Shown piece after piece: positions 1 to 5,673 of a stretch of DNA of 8,333 nucleotides. Position 1 is the stretch's first letter, and each line of letters starts with the position of its first letter. The position numbers were made by a program, and so were the translations under genes. The DNA is taken from the NCBI GenBank assembly GCA_003558145.1, contig PWMP01000078.1:1-8333 (forward strand), given 5' to 3'. This stretch comes from Elusimicrobiota bacterium. GTDB lineage: Bacteria > CG03 > SLGR01 > PWQF01. The notes beneath the pieces were generated by a model. That model saw only the letters and a program-made list of their open reading frames with translations, did no database searches and was not told the origin of the DNA.

Positions 1-1
1 C

Positions 2-382
2 ATAGCGGATTTTGCGGTCAGGATAAAAAACGCGCTTTCCCGTAAGAAAACCCATGTTGACATACCGGGTTCCAACGTGAAGCGTGAAATTGCTCGCATT
101 CTCAAAGAGGAAGGATATATAGCAAACTATAAAAATATTAAAGATAATAAGCAGGGGACAGTACGTATCTATTTGAAATATACTCAGAAGGCCCGTCCTG
201 TTATTACGGATATAAAAAGGGTTTCCCGGCCCGGCCGAAGGGCTTACGTCGGTATTGATGAAATACCGCAGGTTCTTGAAGGTCTGGGAAGGGCGGTTAT
301 TTCCACCTCCAGAGGGCTTTTAACCGATAAAGAGTGTAGGGAAAACCGCCTGGGCGGTGAAGTTTTACTTTATATATGGTAA
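2..382 (+). CDS. rpsH: 30S ribosomal protein S8, 5' end cut by window
   Basis: S8 binds the central domain of 16S rRNA early in small-subunit assembly and, in E. coli, represses the spc operon by binding its mRNA. The open frame enters at base 2 reading IADFAVRIKNAL, which matches the family N-terminus (xDPIADxLTRIRNA), so only about five residues and the start lie outside the window. Further S8 hallmarks follow: VDIPGSNVKREIARILKEEG near the start, and a C-terminal STSRGLLTD then LGGEVLLYIW. The 126 visible residues plus the missing few give the usual length of about 131. An internal GTG at 77 could be taken for a start, but homology clearly continues upstream of it. The stop lies 7 bases before rplF. 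The S8 operator of E. coli is in the rplE region, which would be upstream of this window. Identity is very secure. Confidence 0.97.
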   Translation: MADFAVRIKNALSRKKTHVDIPGSNVKREIARILKEEGYIANYKNIKDNKQGTVRIYLKYTQKARPVITDIKRVSRPGRRAYVGIDEIPQVLEGLGRAVISTSRGLLTDKECRENRLGGEVLLYIW

Positions 383-389
383 CAGAATA

Positions 390-950
390 ATGAGCAGAGT
401 TGGAAAAAGACCCATAAAAGTACCGGATAATGTCAAGGTTACGCTTGGATCGGATATGATTACGGTTGAATCTTCAGGTAAAACCCTTAAGCATAATATA
501 CCTTTAGAAATTGAAGTTTCTTTTGAAGAAGGAGTAATATCCGTAACAAGAAAAAGTAATGAGCCCCGCATACGCGGACTCCATGGATTAACGACCAGTC
601 TCATCAGTAATATGGTAGAAGGAGTAAGCAAAGGTTTCAAGAAAAGGCTTAAAATAGTAGGAAGAGGAAAACGCGCTAAATTACAAGGCAGCAAAATTGT
701 TTTCGAACTTGGTTTTTCTCATCCGATTGAATATGTTTTGCCAGAAGGAGTTGAAGCAGCTATTGAAAAAGACATAATCGAAATAACCGGCTATGACAAG
801 CAGAAAGTTGGCGAAACAGCGGCGGAAATCAGGGGCTTTCAGCCTCCTGAGCCTTACAAAGGATCCGGTATAAGATATGAGGATGAAAAAGTCCGTAAGA
901 AAGCGGGTAAGTCTGCTATAGGCGGAGGATTTACAGGGGGCGGACAATGA
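390..950 (+). CDS. rplF: 50S ribosomal protein L6 with glycine-rich tail
   Basis: L6 sits near the sarcin-ricin loop and the factor-binding site of the large subunit. The 186-residue protein begins MSRVGKRPIKVP, the standard family start, so ATG 390 is chosen. An in-frame ATG at 357 would add eleven residues that overlap the end of rpsH and match nothing in the family. Two tandem L6 domains are visible: residues about 1-80, and about 81-165 containing GFSHPIEYVLPEGV and YDKQKVGETAAEIR. The C-terminal signature PPEPYKGSGIRY is at 152-163. After the normal end around KVRKKAGK the protein runs on with a tail of about 13 residues (174-186) rich in Gly, ending GGGFTGGGQ. This tail is encoded by the bases directly ahead of rplR and its stop overlaps the rplR ATG (ATGA). 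There is no good Shine-Dalgarno, so coupling to rpsH is likely. Confidence 0.96.
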   Translation: MSRVGKRPIKVPDNVKVTLGSDMITVESSGKTLKHNIPLEIEVSFEEGVISVTRKSNEPRIRGLHGLTTSLISNMVEGVSKGFKKRLKIVGRGKRAKLQGSKIVFELGFSHPIEYVLPEGVEAAIEKDIIEITGYDKQKVGETAAEIRGFQPPEPYKGSGIRYEDEKVRKKAGKSAIGGGFTGGGQ

Positions 951-1258
951 GAAGGGCAATCGGAAATTCTGAAAAACCTAGACTGTGCGTATATAGGTCC
1001 AATCACCACATATATGCCCAGATTGTTGATGATTCAAAAGGGCTTACAATAGCCTGTTCTTCATCGCTTGCGCCTAAGATAGTATCAAAAAAATTCAAAA
1101 ATCCCATGGAAAGGGCAAAAGAAGTAGGAAAAGAGCTGTCTGCAGCCGCTGTGAAGAAAAAAGTAAATAAAGTGGTTTTTGACAGGAGAGGTTATAAGTA
1201 TCACGGCCAGATAAAGATGCTGGCTGAGGGTGCCAGGGAAGGCGGACTTAAATTCTAA
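947..1258 (+). CDS. rplR: 50S ribosomal protein L18, short N-terminus
   Basis: L18 binds 5S rRNA and helps attach it to the large subunit. At 103 residues it is shorter than the usual 115-122. Recognisable blocks are PRLCVYRSNHHIYAQIVDD (11-29) and, at 76-101, VVFDRRGYKYHGQ followed by KMLAEGAREGGL, both diagnostic. Homology starts at once: MRRAIGNSEKPRL aligns with the family's VRKKISGTxERPRL, so roughly 12-15 basic residues usually in front are missing. The ATG at 947 overlaps the rplF stop as ATGA, with AGGGGG at 935-940 as a possible ribosome binding site. The frame stays open upstream only to a TAA at 908-910 and holds no ATG, GTG or TTG there; ATT at 929 is the only near-cognate codon. 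In E. coli the basic N-terminal region of L18 helps 5S-23S complex formation, so its reduction is notable. The stop overlaps rpsE by one base. Confidence 0.94.
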   Translation: MRRAIGNSEKPRLCVYRSNHHIYAQIVDDSKGLTIACSSSLAPKIVSKKFKNPMERAKEVGKELSAAAVKKKVNKVVFDRRGYKYHGQIKMLAEGAREGGLKF

Positions 1259-1749
1259 TGACAGATACACAGCAACAGGAATTCATAGAGCACGTAGTTA
1301 ATATAAACCGGGTTTCAAAGGTTGTTAAAGGGGGGAAACGTTTTGGGTTTTCAACCCTGACTGTTGTCGGTGACGGCAACGGAAAAGTTGGAGTAGGCAT
1401 CGGCAAAGCTAAAGACGTGCGCTTTTCAATAGAAAAAGGAATGAAAAAAGCTAAGGAAAATATGGTCGAGGTATCTATAACGGACGACAGAACCATACCC
1501 CATACTATTATTGGAAAATGCGGAGCAGCCGAAGTTCTGTTTAAGCCTGCAGGAGCCGGTACGGGAATAATTGCCGGCGGTGCCGCGCGCGCCGTTCTGG
1601 AAGCTGCAGGCGTAAGAAATATTCTTTCAAAATGCTTGCGTTCGAGAAATCCGGTTAATGTTGTATATGCAACTATGGATGCGCTCAAAAGGCTGCGGGA
1701 TAAAGAGCAGATAGCTCTCATGCGGGACAAAAAACCTCAAGAATTATGA
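1258..1749 (+). CDS. rpsE: 30S ribosomal protein S5
   Basis: S5 lies at the mRNA entry side of the small subunit and affects decoding fidelity; its loop near residues 20-30 is where spectinomycin-resistance changes fall in other bacteria. The 163-residue protein has the N-terminal double-stranded-RNA-binding-like domain with NRVSKVVKGGKRFGF (17-31) and VVGDGNGKVGVGIGKA (36-51). The C-terminal domain carries AGAGTGIIAGG (98-108), VLEAAGVRNILSK (113-125) and NPVNVVYAT (131-139). Length and motif order are normal. The ATG shares one base with the L18 stop (TAATG), and the 3' end overlaps rplO as ATGA. In most bacteria rpmD (L30) would follow here; there is no room for it, so L15 follows directly. 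No close Shine-Dalgarno is visible, only GGAAGG about 15 bases away, which suggests coupled translation. Confidence 0.97.
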   Translation: MTDTQQQEFIEHVVNINRVSKVVKGGKRFGFSTLTVVGDGNGKVGVGIGKAKDVRFSIEKGMKKAKENMVEVSITDDRTIPHTIIGKCGAAEVLFKPAGAGTGIIAGGAARAVLEAAGVRNILSKCLRSRNPVNVVYATMDALKRLRDKEQIALMRDKKPQEL

Positions 1750-2210
1750 AGAACGATAAAGTTATAAGTCTAAACAATCTTTCACCTGCTTTGGGGTCAA
1801 GAAAGAAAAAAACAAGAAAAGGCCGGGGACCGGCTTCGGGTAAAGGCCGCTCTTCCACAAGAGGGCGCGGAGGTAGCGGACATCGTGCGGGAAGCACAAT
1901 TAAAAGCGGTTTTGAAGGCGGTCAGATGCCTCTTATACGCCGGCTTCCCAAAAGAGGGTTCAGTAATAAAAAATTTCAGGAAAAAGTTGAAATAGTTAAT
2001 GTGGGAGAACTGCAGGAAAAATGCAGAAGCGGAGAAACCGTAACTCCTGAAAAACTTAAGGAAAAAGGGATGGTAAAGGGTAAAGGTACGGTTAAAATAC
2101 TCGGATACGGAGAAATTAAAAAGAAACTTAAAGTTTCCGGCTGTGATCTTTCAAAAGGAGCAGAAGAAAAAATTAAAAAGGCCGGCGGGGCTTTGGAAAT
2201 AACCGGATGA
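1746..2210 (+). CDS. rplO: 50S ribosomal protein L15
   Basis: L15 is a late-assembly protein of the large subunit. The 154-residue product starts MKNDKVISLNNLSPALGSRKK, a variant of the usual NLxPxxGSRKxxKRxGRG. It then has the very basic, glycine-rich extended N-terminal arm (about 18-55) and the conserved FEGGQMPLIRRLPKRGF at 56-72. The C-terminal globular domain includes VKILGYGEIKKKLKV (116-130) and the ending SKGAEEKIKKAGG. The ATG overlaps the rpsE stop by four bases (ATGA) with no clear ribosome binding site, and the gene overlaps secY in the same way. Its direct abutment with rpsE leaves no space or remnant for rpmD. The start codon is well supported by N-terminal homology. Length is slightly above the common 145-150 and otherwise ordinary. 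Confidence 0.96.
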   Translation: MKNDKVISLNNLSPALGSRKKKTRKGRGPASGKGRSSTRGRGGSGHRAGSTIKSGFEGGQMPLIRRLPKRGFSNKKFQEKVEIVNVGELQEKCRSGETVTPEKLKEKGMVKGKGTVKILGYGEIKKKLKVSGCDLSKGAEEKIKKAGGALEITG

Positions 2211-3520
2211 GAGGTTTCGGCGACATATTCAAAATTGCCGACCTAAAGAAAAAGGTCCTTTATACTCTGGCCATATTTGCCGTTTACAGAGCCGGAGCTT
2301 CCGTTCCCGTTCCCGGTATAGATGTAGGTGCGCTAAGGATGTTTTTTGAGCAGCAGGCCGGCGGGCTGCTTGGATTTCTGGATATGTTCTCCGGCGGCGC
2401 ACTAGGTAGATTATCTATATTTGCCCTGGGAATAATGCCCTACATTAATGCTTCAATTATAATGAGCCTTCTCAGGACTACTATTCCACATTTGGAGAAA
2501 CTCCAGAAGGAAGGAGAGGCCGGACGAAAGAAGATAACCCAGTATACGAGGTATTTTGGGGTAGCTATTGCCGTTGTACAGGGTTTTGGGCTTACTTTCT
2601 GGATGGAATCAATGGAAGCCGGTGGAATAAGCGTTGTACAGTCTCCAGGCATGGCTTTTCGGATTATAACGGTATTAACCCTTACTGCCGGTGCAGTTCT
2701 TGTTATGTGGATGGGGGAGCAGATAACCGAAAATGGGATAGGCAACGGTATATCTCTTATAATATTTGTAGGGATAATAGCACGGCTTCCTTCAGGGATA
2801 GGAACGCTTTTAGGCTTGATAAGGGTGGGAGAAATAACACTTTTTGGCGGATTATTTATTGCTGCTGTAATTATTCTAATTACCGGTGTTGTTGTCTTTG
2901 TTGAGCAGGGACAGAGAAAAATACCGGTTAAATATGCGAAACGTGTGGTTGGAAGAAAAATGTACGGCGGGCAAAATACATATCTGCCCCTTAAAGTTGA
3001 TCAGTCCGGTGTTATTGCGGTAATATTTGCAATGGCTGTTATGCTGCTTCCTCTTCAGCTGGCTCAATTTTTTCCGGAAACCGCGCTCTTTGCATCAGTT
3101 ACAGAATATATGAGACCGGGATATTGGCCCCGCACCGTACTGTATTCGGCACTTATTATATTCTTCTGTTATTTCTATACAGCTATAACTTTTAATCCCA
3201 GGGACGTTGCTGAAAATATGAAAAAATGGGGCGGTTTTGTTCCTGGAATAAGGCCCGGAAAGCCAACAGCTGATTACATCGATAAAGTGCTAACAAGAAT
3301 AACTCTTATAGGAGCGCTTTTTGTCGCTTTGATAGCTATACTTCCGGATTATTTTGAACAGCTTTTCGGGGCTCCGTTTTATTTCGGAGGTACCGCCCTT
3401 CTGATTGTTGTGGGAGTTTCGCTCGACACTGTGGGTCAGCTTGAATCTCACCTGATAATGAGGCATTATGACGGTTTTATGAAAAAGGGCCGAATGAAAG
3501 GTCGCTATTTTAATTTATAA
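2207..3520 (+). CDS. secY: Preprotein translocase channel subunit SecY
   Basis: SecY forms the membrane channel of the Sec translocon, with SecE and SecG, for protein export and membrane insertion. The 437-residue length is typical. Ten hydrophobic segments are apparent. Key landmarks are TM1 (about 16-36) ending VPVPGID, the plug region GGLLGFLDMFSGGAL (52-66), TM2 with FALGIMPYINASIIMSLL (72-89), and GEQITENGIGNGISLIIF (170-187). The cytoplasmic C4 loop is EQGQRKIPVKYAKR (233-246). The C5 loop, FNPRDVAENMKKWGG then FVPGIRPGKPT, has Arg349 in the place of the SecA- and ribosome-contacting Arg357 of E. coli. The C-terminus MKKGRMKGRYFNL is the usual basic tail. The start overlaps rplO as ATGA and the stop shares one base with adk (TAATG). 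Placement in the spc operon is classic and ties translocon supply to ribosome supply. Confidence 0.98.
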   Translation: MRGFGDIFKIADLKKKVLYTLAIFAVYRAGASVPVPGIDVGALRMFFEQQAGGLLGFLDMFSGGALGRLSIFALGIMPYINASIIMSLLRTTIPHLEKLQKEGEAGRKKITQYTRYFGVAIAVVQGFGLTFWMESMEAGGISVVQSPGMAFRIITVLTLTAGAVLVMWMGEQITENGIGNGISLIIFVGIIARLPSGIGTLLGLIRVGEITLFGGLFIAAVIILITGVVVFVEQGQRKIPVKYAKRVVGRKMYGGQNTYLPLKVDQSGVIAVIFAMAVMLLPLQLAQFFPETALFASVTEYMRPGYWPRTVLYSALIIFFCYFYTAITFNPRDVAENMKKWGGFVPGIRPGKPTADYIDKVLTRITLIGALFVALIAILPDYFEQLFGAPFYFGGTALLIVVGVSLDTVGQLESHLIMRHYDGFMKKGRMKGRYFNL

Positions 3521-4152
3521 TGGGCAGTAAAATAGTAATGCTCGGTATGATGGGAGCCGGCAAAGGTACGCAGGCAAAAAAATTATCTCGCCACACTGGC
3601 TTACCTCATATATCGACCGGGGATATGTTCCGTCAGGCAGCTGCAGAAGGTACTCCGCTGGGTCTGAAGGTAAAAAAAATAATGGAAGAAGGCGGTCTTG
3701 TAAGCGATGATACCGTTGTTGAAATTGTGAAGGAAAGGCTTGACAGGGAAGACGCACAAAAAGGTTTTATACTGGACGGGTTTCCGAGAACTGTTAATCA
3801 GGCTGAAGAATTTGCAAAATTTGAAAATATTGATATAGTTTTTTATCTTGTTATATCAGAACAGGAAGCAGTTAAAAGGCTTCGCGGACGGCGCCAGTGT
3901 GTGGGCTGTAAAAAACAATTTAATGTGTATCTTGATGGAGATATTACAGATGAATGTCCTCTATGCGGCGGAAAAATTGTACAGAGGGCCGATGATAAAG
4001 AAGACACAGTAAAAGAGCGGATAAAAAATTATCTTAAGCAGACAAAACCTCTGATTGAATACTATGATCGGCAGGGCATTCTCAGAGAAATAGCCGCCGA
4101 AGGATCTATAGAGGATATATTTAAGAATATAATCGGCGCTCTGGATCTTTGA
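3520..4152 (+). CDS. adk: Adenylate kinase, zinc-type LID, variant P-loop
   Basis: Catalyses ATP + AMP to 2 ADP in the cytoplasm. The 210-residue protein is a long-form bacterial adenylate kinase. It has the P-loop GMMGAGKGTQA (9-19), the AMP-binding block PHISTGDMFR (29-38), and DGFPRT (86-91) with the conserved Asp and Arg. The LID opens with GRRQCVGC, and Cys127, Cys130, Cys146 and Cys149 form a complete four-cysteine zinc site (CxxC, 15 residues, CxxC), then QRADDKEDTVKERI. All catalytic arginine positions I can match are present. The odd point is the P-loop: the family is nearly always GxPGxGKGT with a proline, here replaced by Met-Met, giving a string more like shikimate kinase. The AMP and LID regions exclude that enzyme. 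The ATG overlaps the secY stop by one base. adk directly after secY is a common arrangement. Confidence 0.96.
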   Translation: MGSKIVMLGMMGAGKGTQAKKLSRHTGLPHISTGDMFRQAAAEGTPLGLKVKKIMEEGGLVSDDTVVEIVKERLDREDAQKGFILDGFPRTVNQAEEFAKFENIDIVFYLVISEQEAVKRLRGRRQCVGCKKQFNVYLDGDITDECPLCGGKIVQRADDKEDTVKERIKNYLKQTKPLIEYYDRQGILREIAAEGSIEDIFKNIIGALDL

Positions 4153-4158
4153 AATTAA

Positions 4159-4932
4159 TTGATTGAAATAAAAAGTTCCCGCGAAATTGCAATAATGAGG
4201 CGGTGCGGCCGTATGCTGTCCGGTATAGCTGCCCGGCTTAAAGACAGTATTATGCATGATATGACGACTTATGAACTTGATCTGTTCGCGGCTGATCTTT
4301 TTAGGGATTGCGGTCTGGAACCGGCTTTCCTTAATTACGGTATTCCTCCTTTTAAAGGAAGAATTTGTATTTCAATCAATGATGAGATTGTACACGGGCT
4401 CCCGTCAAAAAAAAAGAAAATAAAAAACGGGGATATTGTTAGCGTGGATCTGGGTGGAGTGCTGGAAGGTTTTTATACCGATATGGCCTTTACTGTTGGA
4501 ATAGGCCGTATAAATTCAAAAGCAAAAGACCTTATTGACACAACTAGGTGCTCTCTTGAAGCGGGGGCTTCCCAGTTGAAGCCGGGAAACCGGCTTTCTG
4601 ATATTTCGTATAGTATTCAGAAAGTAGCTGAGAAAGCCGGATATAGTGTGGTTCGTGACCTTGTGGGGCACGGAATAGGAAAAAAACTTCACGAACACCC
4701 GCAGGTGCCTAATTACGGCAAAAAAGGCTCAGGTCCGGTTTTACAGCCGGGTATGGTATTTGCACTAGAGCCCATGCTTAATGAAGGTGGATGCGAAATA
4801 AAAACAGATAAAGATGCCTGGACGGTAAGAACATGTGACGGGACTATGTCCTGTCATTTTGAAAATACGGTTGCCGTTACAAAATCAGGTCCGAAAAAAA
4901 TTACTGATTTGCAGGGTAATTTTTATGAATAA
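4159..4932 (+). CDS. map: Methionine aminopeptidase type I, TTG start
   Basis: Removes the initiator methionine from nascent proteins, using a two-metal site. The 257-residue protein matches E. coli MetAP so closely that ligand numbering is the same: His79 (EIVHG), Asp97 (VDLGG), Asp108 (YTDMAF), His171 (VGHGIG), Glu204 (ALEPM) and Glu235 (HFENT). It lacks an N-terminal SH3-binding or zinc extension, so it is the short type Ia form. The start is TTG at 4159: it gives MIEIKSSREIAIMRRCG, the family N-terminus, and an in-frame TAA at 4156-4158 rules out anything further upstream. The first in-frame ATG (4195, residue 13) would cut into the conserved first helix. No Shine-Dalgarno is evident and adk ends 6 bases earlier, so translation probably relies on ribosomes finishing adk. 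The 3' end overlaps infA by 8 bases. Confidence 0.96.
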   Translation: MIEIKSSREIAIMRRCGRMLSGIAARLKDSIMHDMTTYELDLFAADLFRDCGLEPAFLNYGIPPFKGRICISINDEIVHGLPSKKKKIKNGDIVSVDLGGVLEGFYTDMAFTVGIGRINSKAKDLIDTTRCSLEAGASQLKPGNRLSDISYSIQKVAEKAGYSVVRDLVGHGIGKKLHEHPQVPNYGKKGSGPVLQPGMVFALEPMLNEGGCEIKTDKDAWTVRTCDGTMSCHFENTVAVTKSGPKKITDLQGNFYE

Positions 4933-5158
4933 AAAAAATGATGACAAATTGGAAGTTGAAGGAGTGGTTGTTGAATCGTTGCCTAACACTATGTTCAAGG
5001 TGAAACTTGATATAGGCAGTGATGTTCTCGCTCATATATCCGGCAAGATGAGAGTAAATTATATTAGAATTCTTCCGGGTGACAGAGTGAGGGTTGAAAT
5101 ATCAAAAAACGATCCGAGCCGCGGTAGAATAAACTACCGCCTGGATAAAAAGATTTAG
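4925..5158 (+). CDS. infA: Translation initiation factor IF-1
   Basis: IF-1 binds the ribosomal A site during initiation and helps IF-2 and IF-3. The 77-residue protein is a single OB fold of normal size: LEVEGVVVESLPNTMFKV (9-26), VLAHISGKMRVNYIRILPGD (34-53) and PSRGRINYRL (64-73) are the family landmarks. ATG 4925 is chosen because MNKKNDDKLEVEG lines up with the family's MAKEDxIEVEG; an earlier in-frame ATG at 4835 lies deep in map and adds unrelated residues. The start is 8 bases before the end of map, and AGGG at 4913-4916 is a plausible ribosome binding site. A run of eight A (4931-4938) just after the start is a possible slippage site but leaves the frame intact. The final codons contain a perfect hairpin (5121-5140). 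infA before rpmJ is a widespread order. Confidence 0.97.
   Translation: MNKKNDDKLEVEGVVVESLPNTMFKVKLDIGSDVLAHISGKMRVNYIRILPGDRVRVEISKNDPSRGRINYRLDKKI
5121..5140 (+). other. Perfect 7-bp hairpin at the 3' end of infA
   Basis: GCGGTAG at 5121-5127 and CTACCGC at 5134-5140 are exact inverted repeats around a 6-base A-rich loop. The hairpin lies within infA codons 66-72 (RGRINYR), ending 15 bases before the infA stop and 17 bases before the strong rpmJ ribosome binding site. No U-run follows, so it does not look like an intrinsic terminator. It could be an RNA-processing, pausing or stability element, or an accident of coding the conserved RGR-x-x-YR motif. The repeat is certain; a function is not. 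Confidence 0.45.
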
Positions 5159-5164
5159 GGAGGA
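5158..5164 (+). promoter_or_regulatory. Shine-Dalgarno of rpmJ
   Basis: GGGAGGA lies 5 bases ahead of the rpmJ ATG at 5170 and begins on the last base of the infA stop codon. It is the first strong ribosome binding site in the window, after a long series of overlapping starts without one. Confidence 0.85.
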
Positions 5165-5169
5165 TAAAA

Positions 5170-5283
5170 ATGAAAGTTCGAGCTTCAGTTAAACCTATAT
5201 GCCCGAATTGTAAGGTTATAAGAAGAAAAGGGGTAGTAAGAGTGATATGTTCTGACCCCAGGCATAAGCAGCGCCAGGGATAG
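5170..5283 (+). CDS. rpmJ: 50S ribosomal protein L36, zinc-binding form
   Basis: L36 is the smallest large-subunit protein and is held together by one zinc ion. The 37-residue product begins MKVRASVKPICPNCK and ends VICSDPRHKQRQG, matching the family end to end. Zinc ligands Cys11, Cys14, Cys27 and His32 are all present, so this is the C+ form rather than the zinc-free paralogue that some bacteria switch to under zinc starvation. It has its own strong ribosome binding site. The rpsM site follows 5 bases after its stop. The infA-rpmJ-rpsM order is typical of Gram-positives and many other phyla. The gene is short enough to be missed by automatic ORF cut-offs, but the identification is firm. Confidence 0.97.
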   Translation: MKVRASVKPICPNCKVIRRKGVVRVICSDPRHKQRQG

Positions 5284-5288
5284 AGCCC

Positions 5289-5295
5289 AAGGAGG
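5289..5295 (+). promoter_or_regulatory. Shine-Dalgarno of rpsM
   Basis: AAGGAGG is a near-ideal ribosome binding site, 7 bases before ATG 5303. It occupies most of the 19-base gap between rpmJ and rpsM. It shares the string GGAGGATAA with the rpmJ leader. The gap is far too short to hold the pseudoknot operator through which S4 represses the alpha operon in E. coli. Confidence 0.88.
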
Positions 5296-5302
5296 ATAAG
5301 AA

Positions 5303-5671
5303 ATGGCAAGAATTGCCGGAATAAATTTAGATAAAGAAAAGAAAATAAAAGTGGCATTGACCTATATATACGGCATTGGGCCGGCGCGTGCTTCAGAAGT
5401 TCTTAAAAAATCAAAAATAGATCCTGAAAAAAGAACTAAAGAACTTACGGAAGAGGAAGTAAATTCGCTGCAGCGGGCCGTACAGGAATATAAGATAGAA
5501 GGTGAGCTGCAGAGAAAAATAAGAGATGATATACGTCGACTAAAATCCATAGGCTCCTACAGGGGGCTGCGTCACCGTAGGGGACTTCCTGTAAGAGGGC
5601 AGAGGTCACGGACCAATGCTAAGACGAGAAAAGGACGCGGACGTCCTATTAAGAAGAAACGGAAAGTTTAA
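5303..5671 (+). CDS. rpsM: 30S ribosomal protein S13
   Basis: S13 sits on the head of the small subunit, contacts the P-site tRNA and forms bridges to the large subunit. The 122-residue protein starts MARIAGINLDKEKK, and then has the helix-hairpin-helix-like YIYGIGPARASEVL (21-34) and the TKELTEEEVNSL block (45-56). The C-terminal tail has RGLRHRRGLPVRGQRSRTNA (87-106), then TRKGRGRP and a lysine-rich end. Length and motif order are standard. It opens the ribosomal part of the classical alpha operon (S13, S11, S4, alpha, L17), which here is joined to the spc cluster with no visible promoter or terminator between. rpsK starts 2 bases after the stop, so these two are probably translated together. 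Confidence 0.97.
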   Translation: MARIAGINLDKEKKIKVALTYIYGIGPARASEVLKKSKIDPEKRTKELTEEEVNSLQRAVQEYKIEGELQRKIRDDIRRLKSIGSYRGLRHRRGLPVRGQRSRTNAKTRKGRGRPIKKKRKV

Positions 5672-5673
5672 CA

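Noticed and set aside
77..382. Internal GTG as the start of rpsH
   Set aside because: S8 homology continues without break to base 2, so 77 is an internal valine codon.
357..389. Upstream ATG extension of rplF
   Set aside because: The extra eleven residues overlap the end of rpsH and have no counterpart in L6; ATG 390 gives the exact family N-terminus.
1248..1730. 160-codon open frame on the minus strand opposite rpsE
   Set aside because: It mirrors a conserved gene over its whole length, is rich in Ser, Pro, Thr and Arg, and resembles no family I know; a shadow frame.
4401..4432. CCCGT...ACGGG repeat around an A-rich stretch inside map (terminator-like look)
   Set aside because: Only 5 bp with a loop over 20 bases, inside a conserved gene and not followed by T; the A9 run leaves the frame intact.
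4835..4924. N-terminal extension of infA into map
   Set aside because: IF-1 homology begins at ATG 4925; the added residues are an out-of-frame reading of the conserved end of map.
5554..5583. Possible CTCCTAC/GTAGGGG stem inside rpsM
   Set aside because: It needs a G-U pair and a 16-base loop and lies in the strongly conserved S13 tail codons; likely chance.
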